Source: Nocardiopsis alba DSM 43377 (GTDB lineage Bacteria; Actinomycetota; Actinomycetes; Streptosporangiales; Streptosporangiaceae). Taken from it: a stretch of 35,627 bases of DNA. The notes beneath the pieces were generated by a model, which was given only the letters and a program-made list of their open reading frames with translations, had not been told where the DNA came from and did no database searches. This document shows, piece by piece, positions 10,910-20,663 of this stretch (position 1 is the stretch's first letter; each line of letters opens with the position of its first letter). Both the position numbers and the translations under genes were made by a program. The stretch is from NCBI RefSeq assembly GCF_000341225.1, contig NZ_ANAC01000016.1, positions 1-35,627 of the forward strand, in the 5' to 3' direction.

Positions 10910-11326
10910 TCAGTCGAGGATGATGTCCCCACCATCGATGGTGACCGTGAAGGGCTCCAACGGCTCCTGGGCCGGCCCGGTGACCGGCTCGCCCGAGGTG
11001 ATGTCGAACTCGCTTCCGTGGCACAGGCAGCGGATCACCTCGTCCTCCACCTCCTGCACGGTGCATCCACCGTGGGTGCAGGAGGCGCTGAACGCCTTGT
11101 ACTCGCCCTTCTCGGGCTGGGTGACCACCAGCTTGCTCTGACTGAAGACCGCCCCGCCGCCCTCGGGCACCTCGTCGACCTGACCGATCACGTGACCGCG
11201 GCGTATCTCCTGGGGGTCCGGAGGTTCGCCACAGGCGCTCACAGCGGTGACGGCCGCCGCCGCGCCCGCCGTACCGAGCAGACGCCGCCTGCTCACCCCG
11301 CACCCGCATGTCCTCTTTCCGGCCAC
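10910..11326 (-). CDS. Rieske [2Fe-2S] protein, Tat/lipoprotein type
   Basis: Small exported electron-transfer-type protein of 138 residues. The N-terminus has a twin-arginine-like motif (SRRRLLG), a hydrophobic stretch (GTAGAAAAVTAV) and a lipobox-like SAC, so it is probably exported folded by Tat and lipid-anchored. The Rieske cluster ligands are both present: CTHGGC (Cys, His) and CLCHG (Cys, His), with the usual disulfide-forming extra cysteines. The start is GTG at 11326 with GAGGAG 9 nt upstream; the frame is open to 11446 but lacks signal-like sequence there. No cytochrome genes are near, so it is a stand-alone Rieske protein of unknown partner. Confidence 0.88.
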   Translation of the reverse strand: MAGKRTCGCGVSRRRLLGTAGAAAAVTAVSACGEPPDPQEIRRGHVIGQVDEVPEGGGAVFSQSKLVVTQPEKGEYKAFSASCTHGGCTVQEVEDEVIRCLCHGSEFDITSGEPVTGPAQEPLEPFTVTIDGGDIILD

Positions 11327-11359
11327 GACCGAACGCTCCTCACCTGCGCCTGACAGTCC

Positions 11360-11374
11360 ACTACGAACTGTAGT
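11360..11374 (-). promoter_or_regulatory. Inverted repeat overlapping a likely -10 element of the Rieske gene
   Basis: ACTAC-N5-GTAGT palindrome 34-48 nt upstream of the Rieske start. On the minus strand it contains TACAGT (11372-11367), a plausible -10 hexamer. The half-sites resemble those of BlaI/CopY-type repressors, but the spacing differs by one from the BlaI site I recall, so the regulator is open. Confidence 0.4.
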
Positions 11375-11431
11375 AGCCCGCCCGGAGTGCCCGATCCCGC
11401 CCCTCACGTGACAGGGCGGCCGGGTACGGAG

Positions 11432-11467
11432 CGGGGCCCGCGTCACCGGAGGGCGACGCGGGCCCCG
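11432..11467 (-). terminator. Terminator downstream of uvrA
   Basis: Perfect stem of 13 bp (CGGGGCCCGCGTC at 11432-11444 with its complement at 11455-11467) and a 10-nt loop, 18 nt after the uvrA stop. No U-run is present, as is usual in this high-GC group. Confidence 0.8.
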
Positions 11468-11485
11468 AACGGACCGAAGGGAGGG

Positions 11486-14320
<2,835 letters not shown>

Positions 14321-14575
14321 CGAGTGAGACATCCTTCGGCTGTGACGCACCGGACGTCCAACCACGTCGCGTGACGTCGGTTGACCCGTGCGGCTTCGCG
14401 GTACGGCGGTCGCGGACCCATCAGGGCCGCCTCGGCCTCGGGGCCGGGCCGCTGAGGGGAAGCGGGGAGGAGGAGATCCCTACCCCGTCCGACAAGACCA
14501 ACGATCGCCCATGACGGTTTCTTCCACCAGAAGAGAGTGGTGGTGCCCATGACGCTCCGGCGTCAGAACACCACC
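14321..14575 (-). other. Long uvrA 5' leader with hairpin and upstream ORF
   Basis: About 250 nt between the predicted -10 and uvrA. Near its 5' end is a TGACGC/GCGTCA hairpin (14550-14565), flanked by GTGGTGGTG/CACCACCAC arms (14537-14577); the distal outer arm overlaps the -10, so it may not be transcribed. An ATG at 14550 opens a 103-codon ORF (starts MGTTTLFWWKK) that runs past the uvrA start in another frame, to 14239. I see no homology and consider it an upstream ORF at best. Confidence 0.4.
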
Positions 14576-14598
14576 ACTATAGACGAACAGCCGTTCGA
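14576..14598 (-). promoter_or_regulatory. LexA (SOS) box and -10 element of uvrA
   Basis: The minus strand reads TCGAACGGCTGTTCGT (14598-14583), matching 11 of 12 specified bases of the actinobacterial SOS box TCGAAC-N4-GTTCGA. It is followed directly by TATAGT (14581-14576), a good -10 hexamer, so LexA would occupy the -35/-10 spacer. The predicted transcript would have a leader of about 250 nt before uvrA. UvrA is a classic SOS gene. Confidence 0.8.
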
Positions 14599-14628
14599 AA
14601 CGACGAGGTTCGGCTCGATCTCCTCGAT

Positions 14629-14651
14629 CGGATCCGGCCGGATCCGGCCGG
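14629..14651 (-). terminator. Palindromic repeat downstream of terC, likely terminator
   Basis: Two direct copies of GATCCGGCCG (14631-14650) create nested palindromes (CGGATCC-GGCC-GGATCCG) immediately after the terC stop codon. It probably ends the terC transcript and insulates the uvrA promoter. Confidence 0.6.
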
Positions 14652-14653
14652 GG

Positions 14654-15658
14654 TCAGGAACCCTCGATCGCCTCGCTCTCGGCCTTCTTCTTCGAGTCCG
14701 AGCGGGACTTGATCAGGCTGCCGACGACGGTGATGGTCATGATGCCGATGATGACGGTCAGCGAGGTGCCGATGCCGATGTCGATGACGTGGACGCCGTT
14801 CTCGTGCAGCGCGTGCAGGATCATCTTCACACCGATGAACACCATGATCGCCGACAGGCCCCAGCTGATGTAGGCCAGACGGTCCATCAGTCCGGCCAGC
14901 AGGAAGTAGAGCTGGCGCAGACCCATCAGGGCGAAGGCGTTGGCGGTGAAGACGATGTAGGCGTCCTGGGTCAGACCGAAGATCGCCGGGATGGAGTCGA
15001 CGGCGAAGACCAGGTCGATGACGCCGATCGCGACGATCACCAGCAGCATCGGGGTGACGTGACGACGGCCGTCGAGCTTCACCGTGAGCTTGGCGCCGTG
15101 GTAGTCGTCGGTGACCGGCCAGAAGCGCTTCACCAGACGGACCGCGGGGGTCTGGGTGAAGTCCTTCTCCTCCTCGTCGCCCTTCACGTGGTCACGGACG
15201 ATCTTGTAGCCGGTGTAGATGAGGAAGACGCCGAAGAGGTAGAAGACCTCGCTCCAGGCGTTGATGACCTGGGCGCCCAGGACGATGAAGACGCCGCGCA
15301 TGATGATCGCCAGGACGATGCCGACCAGCAGCACCTCGTGCTGGTACTTCTTCGGCACCGCGAACGCCGTCATCAACAGATAGAAGACGAAGAGGTTGTC
15401 GATGCTCAGGCTCTTCTCGGTGACGAACCCGGCGAAGTACTCCGCGCCCGAGGTCGCCCCGCCGAAGTACATGAGACCGAGGCCGAACACCACGGCGATA
15501 CCGATGTAGAAGACGGCCCACCAGGCGGCCTGCTTGATCCCGAATTCCTTGGGACCCTTGGTCTTGCTCCAGGGGTGGTCGACGATGATCAGATCCAGCG
15601 TCAGGATCAGGATCATGGCCGCGATCGTGGCAGCCCAGACCCACAGGGGAACGTTCAC
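14654..15658 (-). CDS. TerC/Alx family integral membrane protein
   Basis: TerC-family membrane protein; homologues such as E. coli Alx and B. subtilis YceF/YkoY act in manganese handling and metalation of exported proteins. The 334 residues contain about eight to nine membrane helices, beginning VPLWVWAATIAAMILILTLDL. The conserved acidic segments are present: SLSIDNLFVFYLLM (about 100-113) and the second, DLVFAVDSIPAIFG. The C-terminal tail is Lys/Ser/Glu-rich. The start is GTG at 15658, with GGAGGAG 9 nt upstream; this ribosome site can be masked by a hairpin. The upstream leader carries a yybP-ykoY-like element, consistent with Mn2+ regulation. Confidence 0.93.
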   Translation of the reverse strand: MNVPLWVWAATIAAMILILTLDLIIVDHPWSKTKGPKEFGIKQAAWWAVFYIGIAVVFGLGLMYFGGATSGAEYFAGFVTEKSLSIDNLFVFYLLMTAFAVPKKYQHEVLLVGIVLAIIMRGVFIVLGAQVINAWSEVFYLFGVFLIYTGYKIVRDHVKGDEEEKDFTQTPAVRLVKRFWPVTDDYHGAKLTVKLDGRRHVTPMLLVIVAIGVIDLVFAVDSIPAIFGLTQDAYIVFTANAFALMGLRQLYFLLAGLMDRLAYISWGLSAIMVFIGVKMILHALHENGVHVIDIGIGTSLTVIIGIMTITVVGSLIKSRSDSKKKAESEAIEGS

Positions 15659-15669
15659 GGACGGATTCT

Positions 15670-15720
15670 CCTCCGGTCGGTGCGCGCGAGCGTTGTGCGC
15701 GCACGATAACGAACCGGAGG
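15670..15720 (-). promoter_or_regulatory. Ribosome-site-sequestering hairpin before terC (riboswitch expression platform)
   Basis: In the transcript, CCUCCGGU (15720-15713) is perfectly complementary to ACCGGAGG (15677-15670), which contains the terC Shine-Dalgarno. Inside lies an 8-bp GTGCGCGC/GCGCGCAC stem (15704-15697 with 15687-15680). Folding this structure would block translation initiation. Together with the aptamer-like element upstream it forms a plausible translational switch. Confidence 0.75.
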
Positions 15721-15730
15721 TCTCTCCCGC

Positions 15731-15749
15731 CCACACCGGAACGGTGTGG
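15731..15749 (-). other. Linker hairpin between aptamer and expression platform
   Basis: Perfect CCACACC/GGTGTGG stem with a 5-nt loop in the terC leader. It lies between the aptamer-like element and the ribosome-site hairpin and may act as a spacer. Confidence 0.6.
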
Positions 15750-15759
15750 ACCGACGGAA

Positions 15760-15830
15760 CCGGGAGCACGCCCTTGTACTCCGTGATGACGGCGCCGCCG
15801 CGACAGGGATACTCCCCTCACGTGGTGAAG
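15760..15830 (-). promoter_or_regulatory. yybP-ykoY-like (Mn2+) riboswitch aptamer upstream of terC
   Basis: The minus-strand leader contains GAGGGGAGTA followed by CCC (around 15821-15806), the hallmark L1 loop of the yybP-ykoY family. It also has CCGTCATCACGG (15792-15781), matching the conserved second stem-loop with its GUCA. Flanking pairings close a junction: CACG/CGTG (P1, 15824-15821 with 15770-15767) and CCCTGT/ACAAGGG (P2, 15808-15803 with 15777-15771). The family senses Mn2+ and is known upstream of TerC/Alx genes. The call rests on motif recognition by eye. Confidence 0.75.
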
Positions 15831-15916
15831 CAGGCGCATGAAGCGCACCCGACCAGGGTACGCCACACGAGCCGAAGATCAGCATGCCATCAAAAGATCG
15901 GTAAGGAAAATCGCCG

Positions 15917-15948
15917 GCCCGGTGGTACCGGGGCCACCCCGGGGACAC
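15917..15948 (-). terminator. GC-rich inverted repeats after the GT4 gene
   Basis: Overlapping inverted repeats (CCCGGT/ACCGGG, GGTGG/CCACC) some 50-80 nt after the last gene of the steA-murJ cluster. They are a likely terminator for that long transcript. The remaining bases between 15831 and 15999 hold no gene; the terC promoter must lie here, but I could not assign its elements. Confidence 0.4.
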
Positions 15949-15999
15949 ATTCACCAGACCGTTCCGCCGGCCACCGCCCCGTCCGAAGGCGACCGGGGC

Positions 16000-17082
16000 T
16001 CACCCCCGCGTCACCGCCTTGTACAGAGCGCACGCGGCCTCCACCGCGTCCTCCTCGTCCGGCAGGTTCCGGGCCGCCTCGCGTGAGCGCGCCCGCAGAT
16101 CGGCCGCGTACTCGGGATCGTCCAGCACACGCCCCACCGCCGCGGCGAACGCCCCGGCGTCCCCCGGCGGCACCATCTCCACCGTGCCCTCGTACAGGTC
16201 CGGGATCCCACCGACCCGGGTCGCCACCACCGGAAGCCCGGCGCGCAACGCCTCCATGATCACCAACGAGGGCCCCTCCCAGCGCGAGGGCAGACAGAAC
16301 AGGTCCGCGGCCGCCAGCAGGTCGGCCACGTCGCTCCGACTCCCGAGCATGCGCACGTCCGCGTCCATCTCGGCGGCGGTGTCGTGCAGCCTCCCCCACA
16401 GAGGACCGTCCCCGGCGATCGCCACCACCGGCTCGGGCGCGCGGTCGGCGATCGCGGGCGCCGCCTCCAAGAGCACGTCCAGCCCCTTCTGCTCGGCCAA
16501 ACGCGCCACGGTCAACAACAGAGGGCGTTCCGGGGTCACCGCCAGATCCCGACGCGTCTCCTCCCGCCCCTTGATCGTGCCGCCCGTGTCCGGAGCCGCC
16601 ACCACCGCCGGTCGGGCGTCCGCGGCGCCCGCCGCGCGCAGCCGGCGCACCAGGTCGCCGGAGACCCCCGTCACCAGATCGGCCCTGGCCGCCACGATCC
16701 GCTCCAGCACGGGGAAGGCCGCCGACAGCGGCCCCGAGACCGAGGGCGGGGCGTTGTGCGCGGTGACCACCAACGGGCGCGCTCCGGCCAGGGCGCACAA
16801 CGCCCCCGCCCGCATACCGTGCGCGTGCACCACGTCGGCTCCGCCCAACAGGGCCCGCAGCCGCACCACCGCCCGCGGATCGTTCCACGACGGCGACGGG
16901 CCGATCCGCACCTCCGAGAACCGCATGCCCGCCTCGGAGAAACCGAACTCCCGATCGGCCTCGGGCGGCCCGACCACCGCCACCCGGTGACCCCGCCGAC
17001 GCAGCCCCTCCCCCAGCGAGCGCACGTGGCGACCCACACCTCCGGTACTGCTCCCGATCACCAATGCGATCCGGTCGTTCAC
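16000..17082 (-). CDS. Glycosyltransferase family 4 protein
   Basis: GT-B fold transferase of 360 residues, probably cytosolic and membrane-peripheral, using an activated sugar donor. The N-terminal acceptor domain carries SSTGGVGRHVRSLGEGLRRRGH (about 11-32) and VVHAHGMRAG. The C-terminal donor domain has LLTVARLAEQKGLDVLLEA, IAGDGPLWGRL, and the EX7E motif region LPSRWEGPSLVIMEALRAGLPVVATRVGGIPDL. The start is GTG, overlapping the murJ-like stop by 4 nt. It is the last gene of the steA-steB-MraY-like-murJ cluster, suggesting a lipid-linked or envelope glycan substrate. The actual substrate is unknown. Confidence 0.9.
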   Translation of the reverse strand: MNDRIALVIGSSTGGVGRHVRSLGEGLRRRGHRVAVVGPPEADREFGFSEAGMRFSEVRIGPSPSWNDPRAVVRLRALLGGADVVHAHGMRAGALCALAGARPLVVTAHNAPPSVSGPLSAAFPVLERIVAARADLVTGVSGDLVRRLRAAGAADARPAVVAAPDTGGTIKGREETRRDLAVTPERPLLLTVARLAEQKGLDVLLEAAPAIADRAPEPVVAIAGDGPLWGRLHDTAAEMDADVRMLGSRSDVADLLAAADLFCLPSRWEGPSLVIMEALRAGLPVVATRVGGIPDLYEGTVEMVPPGDAGAFAAAVGRVLDDPEYAADLRARSREAARNLPDEEDAVEAACALYKAVTRG

Positions 17083-18722
17083 CGCGTCCCCCTCCTACGT
17101 TCGAGTACGTTCCGGGCCCGATCGGCCACCGCTCGCACGGCGGTGCGGTCCACCAGGGCCGCGACCGAACCGAAGACCACCAGCGCCGCGCATCCGGCGC
17201 CCATCGCCGCGACCACCGCGGCACCGGTGCCCCCCTGCGGAGCGATCTCGGCCACGAACCGGCCCACCGCCGTACCGGCGCCCCCGCCCAGTACCGCGGC
17301 GGCCAGGGAGCGGGGCAGCCCCACCAGACAGGCACGTCCGTGCGCGCGGACCACCCCGACGCACAGCAGGGCCGCCGCCAGACTCAGCCCGATGGCGGTA
17401 CCCGCCCCCAGGCCCGCGATCGCCCACCCCGTCGGCGACGCCGAGACCAGCGCGACCGCGCACACCATCACCACGACCCAGCCCACGACCTGCGCGGCGG
17501 CGGCTCGACGACCGTGGTGGGAGGCGTACAGGGCACGACCGAGCAGGGCCACCAGCGCGAACCCCACGACACCCGGCGCGTAGGCGAGCAGGGCCCGCTC
17601 CAACGGCAGGGGATCGACCTGGGCGAACACCGACGCCACGGGGCCGGCCGCGCCGGCCAGAGCGGTGCCCGCGGCGGCGGTGATCACCACCGCGGCCTTG
17701 GCCGAGGCCGACACCAGCCGGGCGAACCCCTCCCGGTCGTCCTCGGCGTGGGCCACCGTCAATTCGGTGAAGGCGCTGGTGGCGATGGGCACCGCGATCA
17801 CCCCGTAGGGCAGTGTGAACAGTGCCCACGCGTAGCTGTAGAGCACCGCGGCCCCGGCGCCTCCGCCCCAGTTGGCCAGCGCCACCGCCACCAGCAGCGA
17901 CACCTGCATGGCCACCAGGGGCAACAGGGAGGCCATCGCCAGGGCCCGCACCCTGGCCCCCACACCGGGCGGGAAGGTCAGACACGGCCGCGGCCGCAAC
18001 CCCAGCCCCCGGGCCGGCACCAGGGCCGTGACGAACAGCGCCACCACGCCCAACGTGGTGCCCAACGACAGGACGAGCTCCGCCGGAAGCGGCAGCCCCG
18101 CCGGATCCCGACGGTGCCCCTCCCCCAGGGGCACGAAGGCCAGGTAGGCGGCGATGACCACCAGACTGGACACCAACGGGGCCAACGCCGGCCCCAGGAA
18201 CCTGCGGTGCGCCTGCAACACCCCGTACAGCACGGCGGCCAGCCCGTAGAAGACCACCTGGGGCGCGAACACCATCAGCATCCGGGAGGCCAGGGAGAGC
18301 AGAGCGGCGTGGTCGCAGCCGCCCGCCCCGCCCAACATCAGCGCCATCGCCGGCACCGAGGCCAGGGCGAGCAGCGCCGCCAACGGCAGGGAGAGCAGCA
18401 GTACCCAGGTGATCAGCGCGGACGTGGTGTGGCGGACCTGGTCCCTGTCGCCGTTGCGGACCGCGGCGGCCAGCACCGGCACGACCATGGCGGTCAGGGC
18501 CCCGCCGATGACGATCTCGAACAACACCGCCGGCAGTTGGTTGGCGGTCACGTAGGCCGTGCCCAGACAGGTGTCGCCGACGGTCTGGGAGAAGACGACG
18601 GTACGGCCGAAACCGGCCAGCCGCGCCCCCACCGTGACCACGGCGATGAGCGCGGCCGCGGCGGCGACCCCCCGGGTCACCTCGCCGTCACGAACCGGCC
18701 GGTCCTCACGTACCCCGCCCAC
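17079..18722 (-). CDS. MurJ/MviN-like lipid II flippase family protein
   Basis: Polytopic MOP-superfamily protein of 547 residues with about 14 predicted membrane helices, expected to move a lipid-linked precursor across the membrane. Visible MviN-type features are the N-terminal TVGARLAGFGRTVVFSQTVGDT with TAYVTANQLPAVLFEIVIGGAL, the FAPQVVFYGLAAVLYGVLQAHRRFL block, and YSYAWALFTLPYGVIAVPIATSAFTEL. GTG start with GGAGG 6 nt upstream, overlapping the preceding gene by 17 nt. It overlaps the GT4 gene by 4 nt. Whether it is the essential lipid II flippase or a second paralogue serving another glycan cannot be told from this window. Confidence 0.88.
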   Translation of the reverse strand: MGGVREDRPVRDGEVTRGVAAAAALIAVVTVGARLAGFGRTVVFSQTVGDTCLGTAYVTANQLPAVLFEIVIGGALTAMVVPVLAAAVRNGDRDQVRHTTSALITWVLLLSLPLAALLALASVPAMALMLGGAGGCDHAALLSLASRMLMVFAPQVVFYGLAAVLYGVLQAHRRFLGPALAPLVSSLVVIAAYLAFVPLGEGHRRDPAGLPLPAELVLSLGTTLGVVALFVTALVPARGLGLRPRPCLTFPPGVGARVRALAMASLLPLVAMQVSLLVAVALANWGGGAGAAVLYSYAWALFTLPYGVIAVPIATSAFTELTVAHAEDDREGFARLVSASAKAAVVITAAAGTALAGAAGPVASVFAQVDPLPLERALLAYAPGVVGFALVALLGRALYASHHGRRAAAAQVVGWVVVMVCAVALVSASPTGWAIAGLGAGTAIGLSLAAALLCVGVVRAHGRACLVGLPRSLAAAVLGGGAGTAVGRFVAEIAPQGGTGAAVVAAMGAGCAALVVFGSVAALVDRTAVRAVADRARNVLERRRGTR

Positions 18723-19566
18723 CCGTCACCTCCGGAGCGTTCCTCCCCCAGCGGTCCAGACGGCGCAGCGCCGGCACCCGCTCGATCACCCGGGAGAAAC
18801 TGGTGACCTCGCTGGCCAGGGTCAGACCGACCACCCCGCCCAGCAGTGCCGCCCGGACCGGGCGCGAGGCCTGGGCCACCGCGGCCACACCCAGGGCCGC
18901 GCCCAGGGCGTTGGCCCCGGCGTCGCCCAACATGGAACGCTCGGCCAACTCATCGGGCAACAGCGCCGCCGAGGCGCCCAACACCGGGCCCACCAGGGGC
19001 GCGGCCGGGGTGACCAGAGCCGGTGCCGCCGTGAGCAGCGCGAACTTCACCGCGCGGCCGGGACGCAGATCGAACAGGTTGATCAGATTGGCGCCCGCCG
19101 CGATCAGGGCCCCGTCCATCAAGGTGTCCAACGGACCCCGACGCAGCAGGGCGGCGGCCACGATCCCGGTCGCCCCGATCCCCGCCATCTTCACCGCCCC
19201 GGTCGTGACCTCGCCGCGACGCAACGCGCCCAGATGGCCGCGCAGCCCCTTGGCCCGGTCCGATCCGGCCAGATCATCGTAGGCGCCGAACCCGGCCGCG
19301 CCCGCGGCGGCCACGATCGAGGCCGCGCGCACCCGCGGGGACACCCCCGGGGCCAGCGCGGAGGCCGCGCACACACCGGAGGCCAGGGCCGGCCCCTCCT
19401 TGAGGGTGACGGTCCTCCCCCGGAAGTTGGTCCGCCGCCAGGCCTCGGAACGTCCGGGCCCCCGGGTGATCAGACGGTAGGTGGAGCGGGCGGCCAGCCC
19501 GCCCAGGACGACCCCGGTCAGCCCTCGGGCGGCCAGGGTCGGGATCCGGTCGAACACGACGGTCAC
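18706..19566 (-). CDS. MraY/WecA-like membrane protein (polyprenyl-phosphate transferase family)
   Basis: Membrane protein of 286 residues with roughly eight hydrophobic segments. It resembles the polyprenyl-phosphate hexosamine-1-phosphate transferase superfamily. FGAYDDLAGSDRAKGLRGHL (about 97-116) corresponds to the Asp-rich motif, NLINLFDLRPGRAVK (about 160-174) to the NxxNxxDG motif, and MLGDAGANALGAALG (about 211-225) to the GDxGS motif. It is shorter than MraY and I see no HHHxE loop, so it may have changed or lost activity. Its GTG start overlaps the steB stop (GTGA) and its end overlaps murJ. It was recognised by motif order only. Confidence 0.75.
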   Translation of the reverse strand: MTVVFDRIPTLAARGLTGVVLGGLAARSTYRLITRGPGRSEAWRRTNFRGRTVTLKEGPALASGVCAASALAPGVSPRVRAASIVAAAGAAGFGAYDDLAGSDRAKGLRGHLGALRRGEVTTGAVKMAGIGATGIVAAALLRRGPLDTLMDGALIAAGANLINLFDLRPGRAVKFALLTAAPALVTPAAPLVGPVLGASAALLPDELAERSMLGDAGANALGAALGVAAVAQASRPVRAALLGGVVGLTLASEVTSFSRVIERVPALRRLDRWGRNAPEVTGGRGT

Positions 19567-20663
19567 TCCTCCTCTCCGGAGGCGGAGCGACGGGCCTCGT
19601 CCTGTTCGCCCGAGGAGGCGTCGGCCTCGGGGGCCTCGGGGTCCTCGCTCGCGATCGGTCCGGGCAACGGTTCGGGCAGGAAACCCGAGACGCCCTCGCC
19701 GATGCCGTAGGCCCCCCGGGTCCCCTCCAGGGCCCCGGCCAGGGCCAGCACCGTGACCACGTCACCGGTGGGTCGACCGGCCACGTCCACCGTGCTGTAG
19801 GGGGCCTCCTCCGCCAGGGCACGGGCGATCAGACCGCCCTCACCGGCGGCCTCGGTGCCCCCGGCCAGGACCGTGGGGCCCACGGTCTCGCTCAACGCCG
19901 TGGTGAACCCGGTCAGGAGGGTGTTGGCCGCCTCGCTCTCCCCTTCCGGAGCCCCGGCCGGGGCGACCACCAGCAGGGCGTCGGCGGACCGGGCCGGGTT
20001 CCCCCGCACGCTGATCAGGCCGCCCTCCTCGAAGGCGGCCAGGACGGCCTCGGCGCCCTTGGAATCGTCCTCGTCGGAAGGGCGGGCGCTCTCCTCGACG
20101 TCCTCTTCGCGGGGGCCCTCGCTCGCCCCCTCCTCAGGGGCCTCGGGGGTCTCCGTCTCCTCGTCGAGCCCGACGGCCAACGCCCGACCCAGCTCGACCC
20201 CCGCCTTGTCGTAGGGGCCGCCGGTCAGGTCCTCGGGGGTCAGGGACACCTGGAGGGCGAGCTCGTCGACGAACGTGGCGCCACCGTCGTCGACGAAGGC
20301 GTCCTCCAGGGACACCCGCCCTTGGACGTCGGCCCCCGCCGCCTCCGCCCGTTCCTCCAAAGAGGCCACCATGTCCTCGTCCGCCCCGGGAGCGCCGATC
20401 ACGACCAGGCCGACGTCGCGCAGCCGATCCTCCAACACGTCGTCGCCGACGGCGTCGGCCAGACGGTCGGCCCCCTCGTTGAGCCGATCGGCGCTGTCGC
20501 GCTCGGCCCTGAGCTCCTCGCTCTGCCCGCGCAGGTCGGCGGTCTCGGACTGGAGCGTGTTGAGCAGCGGGTCCTGGAGCATCGTGGTGCCCAGGACCAG
20601 CCCGACGGTGAGCGCCAGGAACACGGCGACGATGGACACCAGGTGGTAACGGAAGTCGATCAC
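19563..20663 (-). CDS. steB: SteB/MctB family protein (copper transporter-like, septation)
   Basis: Homologue of corynebacterial SteB and mycobacterial MctB (Rv1698). SteB partners SteA in controlling cell separation, while MctB has been linked to copper efflux. The 366-residue protein starts VIDFRYHLVSIVAVFLALTV, one N-terminal membrane helix (about 7-29), followed by a coiled coil (NTLQSETADLRGQSEELRAERDS) and a large extracytoplasmic domain. Odd points are a strongly acidic insertion (about 175-215, rich in Glu/Asp/Pro) and an acidic C-terminal tail. The GTG start at 20663 overlaps the steA stop by 4 nt; the long frame upstream of it is antisense-like noise within steA. Confidence 0.85.
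   Translation of the reverse strand: MIDFRYHLVSIVAVFLALTVGLVLGTTMLQDPLLNTLQSETADLRGQSEELRAERDSADRLNEGADRLADAVGDDVLEDRLRDVGLVVIGAPGADEDMVASLEERAEAAGADVQGRVSLEDAFVDDGGATFVDELALQVSLTPEDLTGGPYDKAGVELGRALAVGLDEETETPEAPEEGASEGPREEDVEESARPSDEDDSKGAEAVLAAFEEGGLISVRGNPARSADALLVVAPAGAPEGESEAANTLLTGFTTALSETVGPTVLAGGTEAAGEGGLIARALAEEAPYSTVDVAGRPTGDVVTVLALAGALEGTRGAYGIGEGVSGFLPEPLPGPIASEDPEAPEADASSGEQDEARRSASGEEE

Noticed and set aside
14537..15709. 390-codon plus-strand frame opposite terC
   Set aside because: Antisense to an obvious TerC protein; His/Asp/Val/Gln-rich artefact.
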